Source: Azoarcus sp.
Lineage (GTDB): Bacteria; Pseudomonadota; Gammaproteobacteria; Burkholderiales; Rhodocyclaceae
DNA length: 6,516 nucleotides
Assembly: GCA_031268685.1 (NCBI GenBank)
Contig: JAIRWW010000207.1
Location: 1 to 6,516, forward strand
Direction of reading: 5' to 3'
A program made the position numbers and the translations under genes. Of the stretch, positions 1 through 5,332 are shown piece after piece. Below the pieces are notes generated by a model. The model saw only the letters and a program-made list of their open reading frames with translations, did not search any database and was not told the DNA's origin. Position 1 is the first letter of the stretch; the number at the start of each line of letters is the position of its first letter.

Positions 1-254
1 CTGTCTTCCTGCTGCGGCCCTTCAATGGGTACTTTGAGCGCCTCGGCCAGCGACGCGGCGCCGCCGACATGGTCGAAGTGCCCGTGCGTCAGCAGGATGC
101 GCTCGACCGTGACTTTCGAGTTGTCGATGGCGGCGAGGATGCGCTCTATGTCGCCTCCCGGATCGACCACGACTGCCTTGCTGGTCTTGCCGCACCAGAG
201 CAAGGTGCAATTTTGCTGGAGAGGCGTTACGGGAATGATGCGGGCTTCGATCAT
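1..254 (-). CDS. MBL-fold metallo-hydrolase, YcbL/glyoxalase II-like (partial, N-terminal 84 residues)
   Basis: Only the N-terminus is inside the window; the gene runs off the left edge. Reading from the ATG at 254, residues 56-62 give THGHFDH, the THxHxDH zinc-binding motif of the metallo-beta-lactamase superfamily. It is preceded by VVVDPGGD (28-35), the usual strand and turn at the start of the fold. The opening (MIEARIIPVTPLQQNCTLLW) closely resembles E. coli YcbL, a small type II glyoxalase-like thiolester hydrolase. A likely role is cytoplasmic hydrolysis of S-lactoylglutathione or a related thioester, but the substrate cannot be read from this fragment. A modest Shine-Dalgarno AAAGG (262-266) lies 7 bases before the ATG. 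The gene follows the TSUP transporter gene on the same strand after 65 bases with no obvious terminator, so co-transcription is plausible. Confidence 0.9.
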   Translation of the reverse strand, partial: MIEARIIPVTPLQQNCTLLWCGKTSKAVVVDPGGDIERILAAIDNSKVTVERILLTHGHFDHVGGAASLAEALKVPIEGPQQED

Positions 255-319
255 GGCGCGGCCTTTGGTATTACGGGGTGAAAGGAATGCGCCATGATAA
301 CGCCCGTCCGTCCGTGGCT

Positions 320-1126
320 TCAGGCAAACACGCCGTGCAGCATTTTGACGACGAGCAGGATCAGCATGCCAGCGAAGGCTTTTTTCAGCAGCGCCACTGG
401 CATGCGATGAGCGCAGGCCGCGCCGAGCGGCGCAACGAAGACGCTCACCACGCCCGCCAGAATCAGCGCGGGCAGATAGATATAGCCCAGGGTGAAAGAC
501 GGCATGCCCGATTCTCGCAGGCCGTTGAGCAGATAACCGGCGGTGCCCGCCAGCGCAATCGGAAAACCGATGGCCGCTGATGTGCCGATGGCATGTTGCA
601 TCCTGACGTTGCATCGGGTCATGAACGGCACTGAAAGCGAGCCGCCGCCGATTGCCACCAGCGCCGAAACCGCGCCGATGAAAAGCCCGACGGCGCTCAT
701 GCCCATGGAGCCAGGCAGGTCGCGCGAGGGTTTCGGCTTGACGTTGTACAGCATCTGCGCGGCGACGAAAGTCATGAAACAGGCGAACAGTACAGCCAGC
801 GGCGCGGCGCTCAGGCGCGAGGCGATGAAAGTGCCGGCAAACGTGCCGGCGAGAATGTCGGGCGTGATCTGGCGCACGATGTCCCAACGTACAGCGCCTC
901 GGGCGTGATGCGCGCGCAGACTTGAAACCGAGGTCAAGGCGATGGTCGCCATGGAAGTGCCAAGGGCCATGTGCAGCACTTGCTCATGGGGAAATCCCTG
1001 GGCGAGGAAGAAAGTGGTCAGCATCGGCACCATCACCCCGCCGCCGCCTATGCCGAGCAGTCCGGCGAGAAAGCCCACCACGACCCCAAGCAGGGGATAA
1101 GCCAGCCACCACGAGTCGAATATCAT
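320..1126 (-). CDS. TSUP (TauE/SafE, DUF81) family membrane transporter
   Basis: A 268-residue, highly hydrophobic inner-membrane protein with the internal duplication typical of the TSUP family. LLGIGGGGVMVPML (about 23-36) is echoed by LVAIGGGSLSVPFM (about 156-169), and MALGTSMATI (53-62) by HAIGTSAAIG (178-187). The length and the roughly eight hydrophobic segments fit the family. Characterised members export or import sulfite, sulfoacetate, thiosulfate or other small anions; nothing here identifies the substrate. The ATG at 1126 is chosen because the hydrophobic N-terminal repeat starts right after it. There is no clear Shine-Dalgarno; instead a 12-codon reading frame ends in an ATGA overlap with this start (see findings). 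An MBL-fold hydrolase follows on the same strand, and the gene lies just downstream of the terminator of the 6S RNA unit, so it probably has its own promoter in 1127-1213. This promoter cannot be placed with confidence. Confidence 0.93.
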   Translation of the reverse strand: MIFDSWWLAYPLLGVVVGFLAGLLGIGGGGVMVPMLTTFFLAQGFPHEQVLHMALGTSMATIALTSVSSLRAHHARGAVRWDIVRQITPDILAGTFAGTFIASRLSAAPLAVLFACFMTFVAAQMLYNVKPKPSRDLPGSMGMSAVGLFIGAVSALVAIGGGSLSVPFMTRCNVRMQHAIGTSAAIGFPIALAGTAGYLLNGLRESGMPSFTLGYIYLPALILAGVVSVFVAPLGAACAHRMPVALLKKAFAGMLILLVVKMLHGVFA

Positions 1127-1180
1127 GTGTTTGCGGGCATGCGCATTGCCATTGCCATTGATTGGAATGGATTGCCGCGT

Positions 1181-1202
1181 CCGCCATGTCTGGAGATGGC
1201 GG
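1181..1202. repeat. Short inverted repeat, 7-bp stem, upstream of the TSUP gene
   Basis: CCGCCAT (1181-1187) and ATGGCGG (1196-1202) form a perfect 7-bp stem with an 8-base loop. It lies between the 6S-unit terminator and the TSUP start. There is no T-tract on either side, so it does not look like an intrinsic terminator. It could be an operator-like site or a hairpin in the TSUP leader, or chance in GC-rich DNA. Confidence 0.3.
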
Positions 1203-1213
1203 GGCGGGCAATG

Positions 1214-1244
1214 AAAAGGCGCGGCCTTGATGCGCCGCGCCTTT
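1214..1244 (-). terminator. Intrinsic terminator after the 6S RNA / zapA unit
   Basis: On the minus strand an 11-bp perfect GC-rich stem, AAAGGCGCGGC (1244-1234) with GCCGCGCCTTT (1225-1215), closes an 8-base loop and is followed by a run of U (UUUU then CAUU). It begins about 7 bases after the proposed 3' end of 6S RNA, so it most likely ends transcription of the zapB-like/zapA/ssrS unit and separates it from the TSUP gene. The plus-strand reading also ends in UUU but has no gene to serve. Confidence 0.75.
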
Positions 1245-1250
1245 GATGAA

Positions 1251-1434
1251 GGCCCCCCGCCTGTGCCGTATTCACCGGATCGTCCTGAACCTTGGGTTCA
1301 GGGGGCCGCTTCCCTTCCGCCGCAGGCGCTCCCGCTAGGGGTGCGCACACTGGTGGTTTCTTTGGTCGGCAGCCAGTCGCTCGATTTCTGGTTCAAGGAA
1401 CTCACGGCTTCCACGAACACTGCAGGGGATTGAT
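1251..1434 (-). ncRNA. ssrS: 6S RNA
   Basis: 6S RNA mimics an open promoter and holds the housekeeping sigma-RNA polymerase holoenzyme in stationary phase. No ORF accounts for this stretch. The minus strand shows the expected architecture over about 184 bases. The closing stem pairs CCCCUGC with a G-rich 3' end (1259-1253), then GUGUU with GGCAC. The 5' side of the central bubble reads GCCGUGAGUUCCUUGAACC (1408-1390). An apical hairpin pairs GCGC-A-CCC with GGG-A-GCGC around CUAGC (1346-1326). The 3' bubble hairpin CCUGAACC-CAA-GGUUCAGG (1302-1284) closely matches the UUGAACCAAGGGUUCAA region of E. coli 6S RNA. Its position directly downstream of zapA is the conserved genomic context. A possible extended -10 (TGCATATCA, 1439-1431) would fit an independent promoter; otherwise it is processed from a zapA transcript. 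Ends are accurate only to a few bases. Confidence 0.9.
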
Positions 1435-1480
1435 ATGCAGAACCGTTGGAACCACGCTCGCCCATGGATGGATCGGCTAT

Positions 1481-1807
1481 TCAGAACAACTTTTCCTGCT
1501 GGGCCAGCACGCTTTCGATACGTGTCTGCATGTGGCCGATTCTACGCTTCAGTGTAGGCAAGTCAAACCCGCGTCCGTGCAGAAGTTGGAGAAACTCGTG
1601 CGCTATATTGAGCGCTGTCATTACCGCGAGCGTCTCGCCACCGGCATGGGTTTTTTTTGCCATTTCGCCGAAGCGCTCGCCAAGATAGGCGACCGCTTCG
1701 AGCAGTCCCTCTTTTTCGTTGGCGGTGCAAGACACATGGTAATCCTTGCCCAAAAGGTTGATGTCGAGCGCCTCGGCCTCATTCTTTGGCGCGGCCTTTT
1801 CTTTCAT
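1481..1807 (-). CDS. zapA: Cell division protein ZapA
   Basis: A 108-residue protein (E. coli ZapA is 109) that binds FtsZ and cross-links protofilaments in the Z-ring. The N-terminal globular part contains LDINLLGKDYHVSC (about 14-27), the beta-strand signature of ZapA, followed by EKEGLLEAVAYLGERF (31-46). The C-terminal half is helical and coiled-coil-like (TALNIAHEFLQLLHGRG, then LKRRIGHMQTRIESVLAQQEKLF), consistent with the family's dimer and tetramer helix. I chose the ATG at 1807 over the in-frame ATG at 1825 because GGAGAGG (1819-1813) lies at ideal distance from 1807, whereas the 1825 codon would have no Shine-Dalgarno and would translate through this one. It follows the ZapB-like gene directly, so the two are surely co-transcribed and probably translationally coupled. 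6S RNA lies 46 bases beyond its stop codon. Confidence 0.95.
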   Translation of the reverse strand: MKEKAAPKNEAEALDINLLGKDYHVSCTANEKEGLLEAVAYLGERFGEMAKKTHAGGETLAVMTALNIAHEFLQLLHGRGFDLPTLKRRIGHMQTRIESVLAQQEKLF

Positions 1808-1812
1808 TGCAG

Positions 1813-1819
1813 CCTCTCC
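1813..1819 (-). promoter_or_regulatory. Strong Shine-Dalgarno that sets the zapA start
   Basis: The minus strand reads AAAGGAGAGGCTGCA and then ATG at 1807. The GGAG core is 8 bases before that ATG, a near-ideal spacing. The site sits just after the stop codon of the upstream ZapB-like gene (1824-1822), so ribosomes ending there could re-initiate on zapA. Confidence 0.75.
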
Positions 1820-1821
1820 TT

Positions 1822-2013
1822 TCATTGCGGCAGCCTGGCAAGCACGGCTTCGAGTTTTTCGGCGGCCAGATCGACCTTGCTCATCAGCAGGCGGTTTTCG
1901 GCTTCCAGCCGGGATTTATGCGTGCGCAGTTCCCGGTTTTCGCCGCGGAGCGCCGCGTACATGCTGATTAGTTGTTCGAGTTGTGTTTCGAGACGGGTGA
2001 ATTCGGCGTCCAT
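1822..2013 (-). CDS. Small coiled-coil protein, ZapB-like (TIGR02449-type)
   Basis: A 63-residue protein, almost entirely one predicted coiled coil: LETQLEQLISMYAALRGENRELRTHKSRLEAENRLLMSKVDLAAEKLEAVL has leucine or other aliphatic residues at heptad-like spacing and is rich in E, R and K. There is no signal peptide or membrane segment. Proteins of this size and type lie immediately upstream of zapA in many beta- and gammaproteobacteria and are often described as ZapB-like, linking ZapA at the division site. That role is inferred from position and coiled-coil character, not from a catalytic motif. The stop codon overlaps an in-frame ATG of zapA (ATGA). The ATG at 2013 has no convincing Shine-Dalgarno, and no upstream in-frame ATG is available nearby. 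An 8-bp tandem repeat (AAAATCGG twice, 2030-2045) lies in its leader. Confidence 0.85.
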   Translation of the reverse strand: MDAEFTRLETQLEQLISMYAALRGENRELRTHKSRLEAENRLLMSKVDLAAEKLEAVLARLPQ

Positions 2014-2315
2014 GGCAGAGGGCTGAATGAAAATCGGAAAATCGGAGCGGTATGCGACGGTGCTGACGCTTTACCGGCGCATGTGGACATTACCTGAATA
2101 GCTAAGGGCAAGCTTTTGAAAATACACGATTTGCGCCTCCAGGGGAATAGCGGGTCACGGGCAATACCGTTTAGATGCATGGCAAGGGATAGCGTTCGTG
2201 CCGGGCTTTTCGGATGGTATTTTCATGGAATCAACGGCTTATACAGGCTCAAGCGGAAGGGCCGCGGCGTGTTCCATTGTTGGGTTTGCTGGGGGAAGGC
2301 TTGGGCGGCGCATTT
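2014..2315. other. Gene-poor gap between the ZapB-like gene and the ilvD stop
   Basis: About 300 bases without a recognised gene, downstream of ilvD and upstream of the ZapB-like gene, both on the minus strand. It must hold the promoter for the zapB-like/zapA unit, but I see no -35/-10 pair with good sequence and spacing. I also see no GC hairpin followed by a T-run that would terminate ilvD, so termination may be Rho-dependent or there may be read-through. Notable content is an 18-codon minus-strand reading frame (2127-2071) with a perfect GGAGG and a GTG start, and the AAAATCGG tandem repeat at 2030-2045. Longer frames here are shadows of ilvD or zapB-like coding sequence. Confidence 0.6.
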
Positions 2316-4166
2316 TCAGCCTTGCAATTGGGTGACATCGCGCACTGCGCCTGTGTCGGCGGACGTGGTAAGCGCCGCGTAAGCCTGGAGTGCCGCCGAA
2401 ACCGCGCGCTTGCGCTTGACCGGCTTCCACGCCGCGTTGCCGCGCGCCGTCATGGCCGCCTTGCGCTTGGCGAGTTCGCCGTCGTCGACCGCCAGCCGTA
2501 TGCTGCGCCCGGGAATGTCGATTTCGATGATGTCGCCATCTTCTATGAGGGCGATGGCGCCGCCGCATGCGGCTTCGGGCGAAACGTGGCCGATGGACAA
2601 GCCCGAGGTGCCGCCGGAAAATCGCCCGTCGGTCAGCAGCGCGCATTGCTTGCCGAGTCCGAGCGATTTGAGGTAGCTCGTCGGATAAAGCATCTCCTGC
2701 ATGCCGGGGCCGCCCTTCGGGCCTTCGTAGCGGATGACGGCTACATCGCCCGCCTGGACTTTGCCATCGAGAATGCCCTCGACGGCTTCTTCCTGGCTCT
2801 CGAAGACTCTCGCTTTGCCGGAAAATTTCCAGATCGACTCATCGACCCCGGCTGTTTTGACGATGCAGCCTTTTTCCGCGATGTTGCCAAAAAGTACCGC
2901 CAGCCCCCCATCCGCGCTGAATGCATTGGCGCGGTCGCGGATAGCGCCGCGGGAGCGGTCGAGATCGAGTTCGGGCCAGCGCCGATCCTGGCTGAACGCC
3001 TTCTGGCTCGGTATGCCGCCGGGCGCGGCGCGGTAAAAATCGAAAACGGCGTTGTCGTGCGCCTGTATTGCGTCCCAACGCGCGAGCGCATCTCCCATGG
3101 ACGAGGTATGCACGGTGGGAACCTTGCGATGGATCAGGCCCGCGCGGTCGAGTTCGCCGAGGATGCCCATGACGCCGCCCGCGCGATGCACGTCTTCGAC
3201 ATGCACATCGCTCACTGCCGGGGCGACTTTGCACAGGCAGGGCACGCGCCGCGACAGGCGGTCGATGTCCTTCATGGTGAAATCCACCCCCGCCTCGCGC
3301 GCGGCGGCCAGCAGGTGCAGCACGGTGTTGGTCGAGCCGCCCATTGCCACATCGAGGCTCATGGCGTTTTCGAACGCCTCGAAGCGCGCGATCGAGCGCG
3401 GCAGCACGGATTCGTCATCGTGTTCGTAATATTGCCGCGCCATTTCGACGATGCGCCGCCCGGCTTCGCGGAACAGGTGTTCGCGGTCGGCGTGTGTCGC
3501 CACCAGCGTACCGTTGCCCGGCAGCGATAAACCCAGCGCCTCGGTGAGACAGTTCATCGAATTGGCGGTGAACATGCCGGAGCACGAGCCGCAGGTCGGA
3601 CAGGCTGCCCGCTCGACCGCTTCGATTTCGGAGTCCGTGCAGTTTTTGTCCGCCGCCTTCACCATCGCGTCGATGAGATCGAGCGACAGCAAGCGCGTTT
3701 CCCACTTGAGTTTGCCCGCTTCCATCGGCCCGCCGGAGACGAAAATAGCCGGGATATTGAGCCGCAAGGCTGCCATCAGCATGCCCGGCGTGATCTTGTC
3801 GCAGTTCGAAATGCACACCAGCGCGTCGGCGGTATGGGCGTTCGCCATGTATTCCACCGAATCGGCGATCAAGTCGCGCGAAGGCAGCGAATAAAGCATG
3901 CCGCCATGCCCCATGGCGATGCCGTCGTCGATGGCTATGGTGTTGAACTCCCGCGCTACGCCGCCTGCGGCCTCGATCTCGCGCGCCACAAGTTGCCCGA
4001 GGTCTTTCAGATGCACATGGCCGGGCACGAATTGGGTAAAGCTGTTGGCGACGGCGATAATCGGTTTGCCGAAGTCCTCGTCTTTCATGCCGGTGGCGCG
4101 CCATAGCGCGCGCGCTCCAGCCATGTTGCGGCCAGAAGTGGATGTGTGGGAACGGTACTGCGGCAT
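2316..4166 (-). CDS. ilvD: Dihydroxy-acid dehydratase
   Basis: A 616-residue cytoplasmic Fe-S enzyme that dehydrates 2,3-dihydroxy-isovalerate and 2,3-dihydroxy-3-methylvalerate to the 2-keto acids, the third common step of valine and isoleucine synthesis (also feeding leucine and pantothenate). Length equals E. coli IlvD. Visible motifs: [13 protein letters not shown] (78-90) with the Mg-binding aspartate; [10 protein letters not shown] (120-129) with cluster ligand Cys122 and the conserved Lys124; [19 protein letters not shown] (189-207) with Cys195; [12 protein letters not shown] (about 276-287); [11 protein letters not shown] (about 482-492); and [20 protein letters not shown] (about 512-531), the loop carrying the proposed catalytic serine. 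The ATG at 4166 gives the standard [17 protein letters not shown] start and has GGAG (4176-4173) 6 bases upstream. The frame stays open for 63 more codons upstream, but that stretch does not resemble IlvD. The gene is divergent from rlmJ; no classical leader-peptide attenuator was recognised. Confidence 0.98.
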   Translation of the reverse strand: MPQYRSHTSTSGRNMAGARALWRATGMKDEDFGKPIIAVANSFTQFVPGHVHLKDLGQLVAREIEAAGGVAREFNTIAIDDGIAMGHGGMLYSLPSRDLIADSVEYMANAHTADALVCISNCDKITPGMLMAALRLNIPAIFVSGGPMEAGKLKWETRLLSLDLIDAMVKAADKNCTDSEIEAVERAACPTCGSCSGMFTANSMNCLTEALGLSLPGNGTLVATHADREHLFREAGRRIVEMARQYYEHDDESVLPRSIARFEAFENAMSLDVAMGGSTNTVLHLLAAAREAGVDFTMKDIDRLSRRVPCLCKVAPAVSDVHVEDVHRAGGVMGILGELDRAGLIHRKVPTVHTSSMGDALARWDAIQAHDNAVFDFYRAAPGGIPSQKAFSQDRRWPELDLDRSRGAIRDRANAFSADGGLAVLFGNIAEKGCIVKTAGVDESIWKFSGKARVFESQEEAVEGILDGKVQAGDVAVIRYEGPKGGPGMQEMLYPTSYLKSLGLGKQCALLTDGRFSGGTSGLSIGHVSPEAACGGAIALIEDGDIIEIDIPGRSIRLAVDDGELAKRKAAMTARGNAAWKPVKRKRAVSAALQAYAALTTSADTGAVRDVTQLQG

Positions 4167-4389
4167 GAGGCGCTCCGGGCAGTCATGGAAAGCCCCGGAT
4201 TCTAATCCTTCCCGCCGCGCAGCGCGTGAAGCGGCAATCCAGTTGATCGAACGCGAGGCGGCAAGGGCGCTGGAGCGGCTTTGGTTCAGGTATTTACACC
4301 ATATTCGGCAGGCTGTCTGGCGGGACGATGGCAATCCGCCCGCAGGCTCGAACACGCCGCCAATGATCTTTCCAGGGCTGATCGTGGAT

Positions 4390-4421
4390 ATGCGATCGCT
4401 TTGTTCATGCGATCGCTTTGT
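4390..4421. repeat. Exact 15-bp tandem direct repeat with GCGATCGC cores
   Basis: ATGCGATCGCTTTGT occurs at 4390-4404 and again, without a mismatch, at 4407-4421. The two copies are separated by two bases, giving a 17-bp period. Each contains the 8-bp palindrome GCGATCGC. The pair lies 65 bases upstream of the rlmJ start and about 225 bases upstream of ilvD. It could be a pair of binding sites for a regulator or a small local duplication; the sequence does not say which. Confidence 0.85.
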
Positions 4422-4437
4422 GCACGGGGCAGGGCAG

Positions 4438-4450
4438 GCGCATCATGCGC
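4438..4450. repeat. 13-bp perfect palindrome GCGCAT-C-ATGCGC
   Basis: Two 6-bp arms around a single central base lie 37 bases upstream of the rlmJ ATG and 17 bases after the tandem repeat. A one-base loop makes an RNA hairpin poor, so if functional it is more likely a site for a dimeric DNA-binding protein. The ATGCG part is shared with the neighbouring tandem repeat. Confidence 0.5.
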
Positions 4451-4486
4451 GCTAACATTCAATGTCCTTGCCGCGCCCCCATTCCC

Positions 4487-5332
4487 ATGCTCAGTTACCG
4501 CCACGCTTTCCATGCCGGCAATCACGCCGATGTCCTCAAGCATTTCGTGCTTGCCGAATTGCTTGCCTACTACAACGAAAAAGAAAAGCCCTGGACGTAC
4601 ATAGACACGCACGCGGGCGCTGGCTGTTACTCGCTGGAGAGCGAGACGGCAAGCAAAACGGCGGAGTTCTCGGAAGGAATAGGGCGGCTTTGGACGCGCT
4701 CCGATCATCCCGGGGCGATGGCGGCTTATATGAATGCTGTGCGCCAGTTCAATCCGGGCGGGCGGCTATCGGTTTATCCCGGCTCGCCCGCGCTGGCGAT
4801 GACTTTCGCGCGCGAACGCGACAGCCTGCATTTGTTCGAGCGGCATCCGGCGGATTTGCAGACGCTGCAACGGACTTTCGCTGGCGGCACATCCCGCGCC
4901 CATGTTCATGGCAGCGACGGGCTGGCGGGGCTGGCCGCCTTGTTGCCGCCGCCAGGGCGGCGCGCCGTGACTCTCATTGACCCTTCCTACGAGGTCAAAA
5001 GCGATTACCGGCATGTGGCCGAGGCGCTCGCCGCGGCCCTGCGCCGGTTCGCTACGGGTTGTTGCGCGATCTGGTATCCATTGCTGGCGCGCCCGGAATC
5101 ACGCCTGCTTCCGGCGCGGCTGGCGAAACTCGGGGCGAAGAACTGGCTGGACGTGCGCCTGCGCGTGCGCCGCGCGCCCAGGGATGGTTTCGGCATGTCC
5201 GGCAGCGGGCTTTACATTGTGAATCCGCCCTGGACATTGCCCGAACGGCTGCGGGATGTGTTGCCGTGGCTGGCCGGGACGCTTGGACTGGACGATGGCG
5301 CGGGCTTCGATCTGGATCATTGCATCGAGTGA
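4487..5332 (+). CDS. rlmJ: 23S rRNA (adenine-2030-N6)-methyltransferase RlmJ
   Basis: A 281-residue SAM-dependent Rossmann-fold enzyme (E. coli RlmJ has 280) that methylates A2030 in 23S rRNA before ribosome assembly. The N-terminus MLSYRHAFHAGNHADVLKH is the family signature. YIDTHAGAGCYSL (38-50) is the SAM-binding motif I, YPGSP (97-101) and LIDPSYE (163-169) follow, and INPPW-type VNPPW lies at 245-249. The catalytic motif is DPSY rather than the DPPY of E. coli; the aspartate (165) and tyrosine (168) are kept. I chose the ATG at 4487 because homologues begin exactly at MLSYRH; upstream in-frame ATGs at 4418 and 4445 would add residues unlike the family. No Shine-Dalgarno precedes it. The 3' end overlaps the convergent ClC gene by 16 bases. 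It is otherwise a single-gene unit facing away from ilvD. Confidence 0.96.
   Translation: MLSYRHAFHAGNHADVLKHFVLAELLAYYNEKEKPWTYIDTHAGAGCYSLESETASKTAEFSEGIGRLWTRSDHPGAMAAYMNAVRQFNPGGRLSVYPGSPALAMTFARERDSLHLFERHPADLQTLQRTFAGGTSRAHVHGSDGLAGLAALLPPPGRRAVTLIDPSYEVKSDYRHVAEALAAALRRFATGCCAIWYPLLARPESRLLPARLAKLGAKNWLDVRLRVRRAPRDGFGMSGSGLYIVNPPWTLPERLRDVLPWLAGTLGLDDGAGFDLDHCIE

Larger units (their letters stand above)
4167..4486. promoter_or_regulatory. Divergent ilvD-rlmJ upstream region
   Basis: This 320-base region must carry promoters for both ilvD (minus) and rlmJ (plus). The ilvD Shine-Dalgarno is at 4176-4173. The most AT-rich stretch, around 4286-4305 (TTCAGGTATTTACACCATAT), is a reasonable place for promoter elements, but I could not pick a convincing -35/-10 pair on either strand. 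The part nearer rlmJ holds a 15-bp tandem repeat (4390-4421) and a 13-bp palindrome (4438-4450). Open frames crossing this region resemble no known protein. Confidence 0.5.

Noticed and set aside
1181..1202. Inverted repeat as a second terminator
   Set aside because: The stem is only 7 bp and neither strand has a following T-run.
1123..1350. 75-residue minus-strand frame running from 6S RNA to the TSUP start
   Set aside because: Most of it overlaps 6S RNA and the terminator, so it is not a protein as a whole; only its last 12 codons are kept as a possible leader frame.
1292..2026. 244-residue plus-strand open frame across 6S RNA, zapA and the ZapB-like gene
   Set aside because: It is antisense to three recognised genes, one of them an RNA gene, and has no coherent protein character.
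2214..3530. 438-residue plus-strand open frame opposite ilvD
   Set aside because: It lies antisense to the unmistakable ilvD coding sequence, is rich in A, R, G and D without any domain pattern, and has no ribosome-binding site; long antisense frames are expected in GC-rich genes.
4167..4355. 63-codon N-terminal extension of IlvD
   Set aside because: The reading frame is open, but the residues do not resemble IlvD, homologues start at MPQYRSHTS, and a good Shine-Dalgarno precedes the ATG at 4166.
4391..4417. GCGATCGC octamers as cyanobacterial HIP1 elements
   Set aside because: The octamer matches HIP1, but the gene content and the 6S/zapA context are proteobacterial, and I did not notice other copies in the window; two copies within one tandem repeat do not indicate HIP1.
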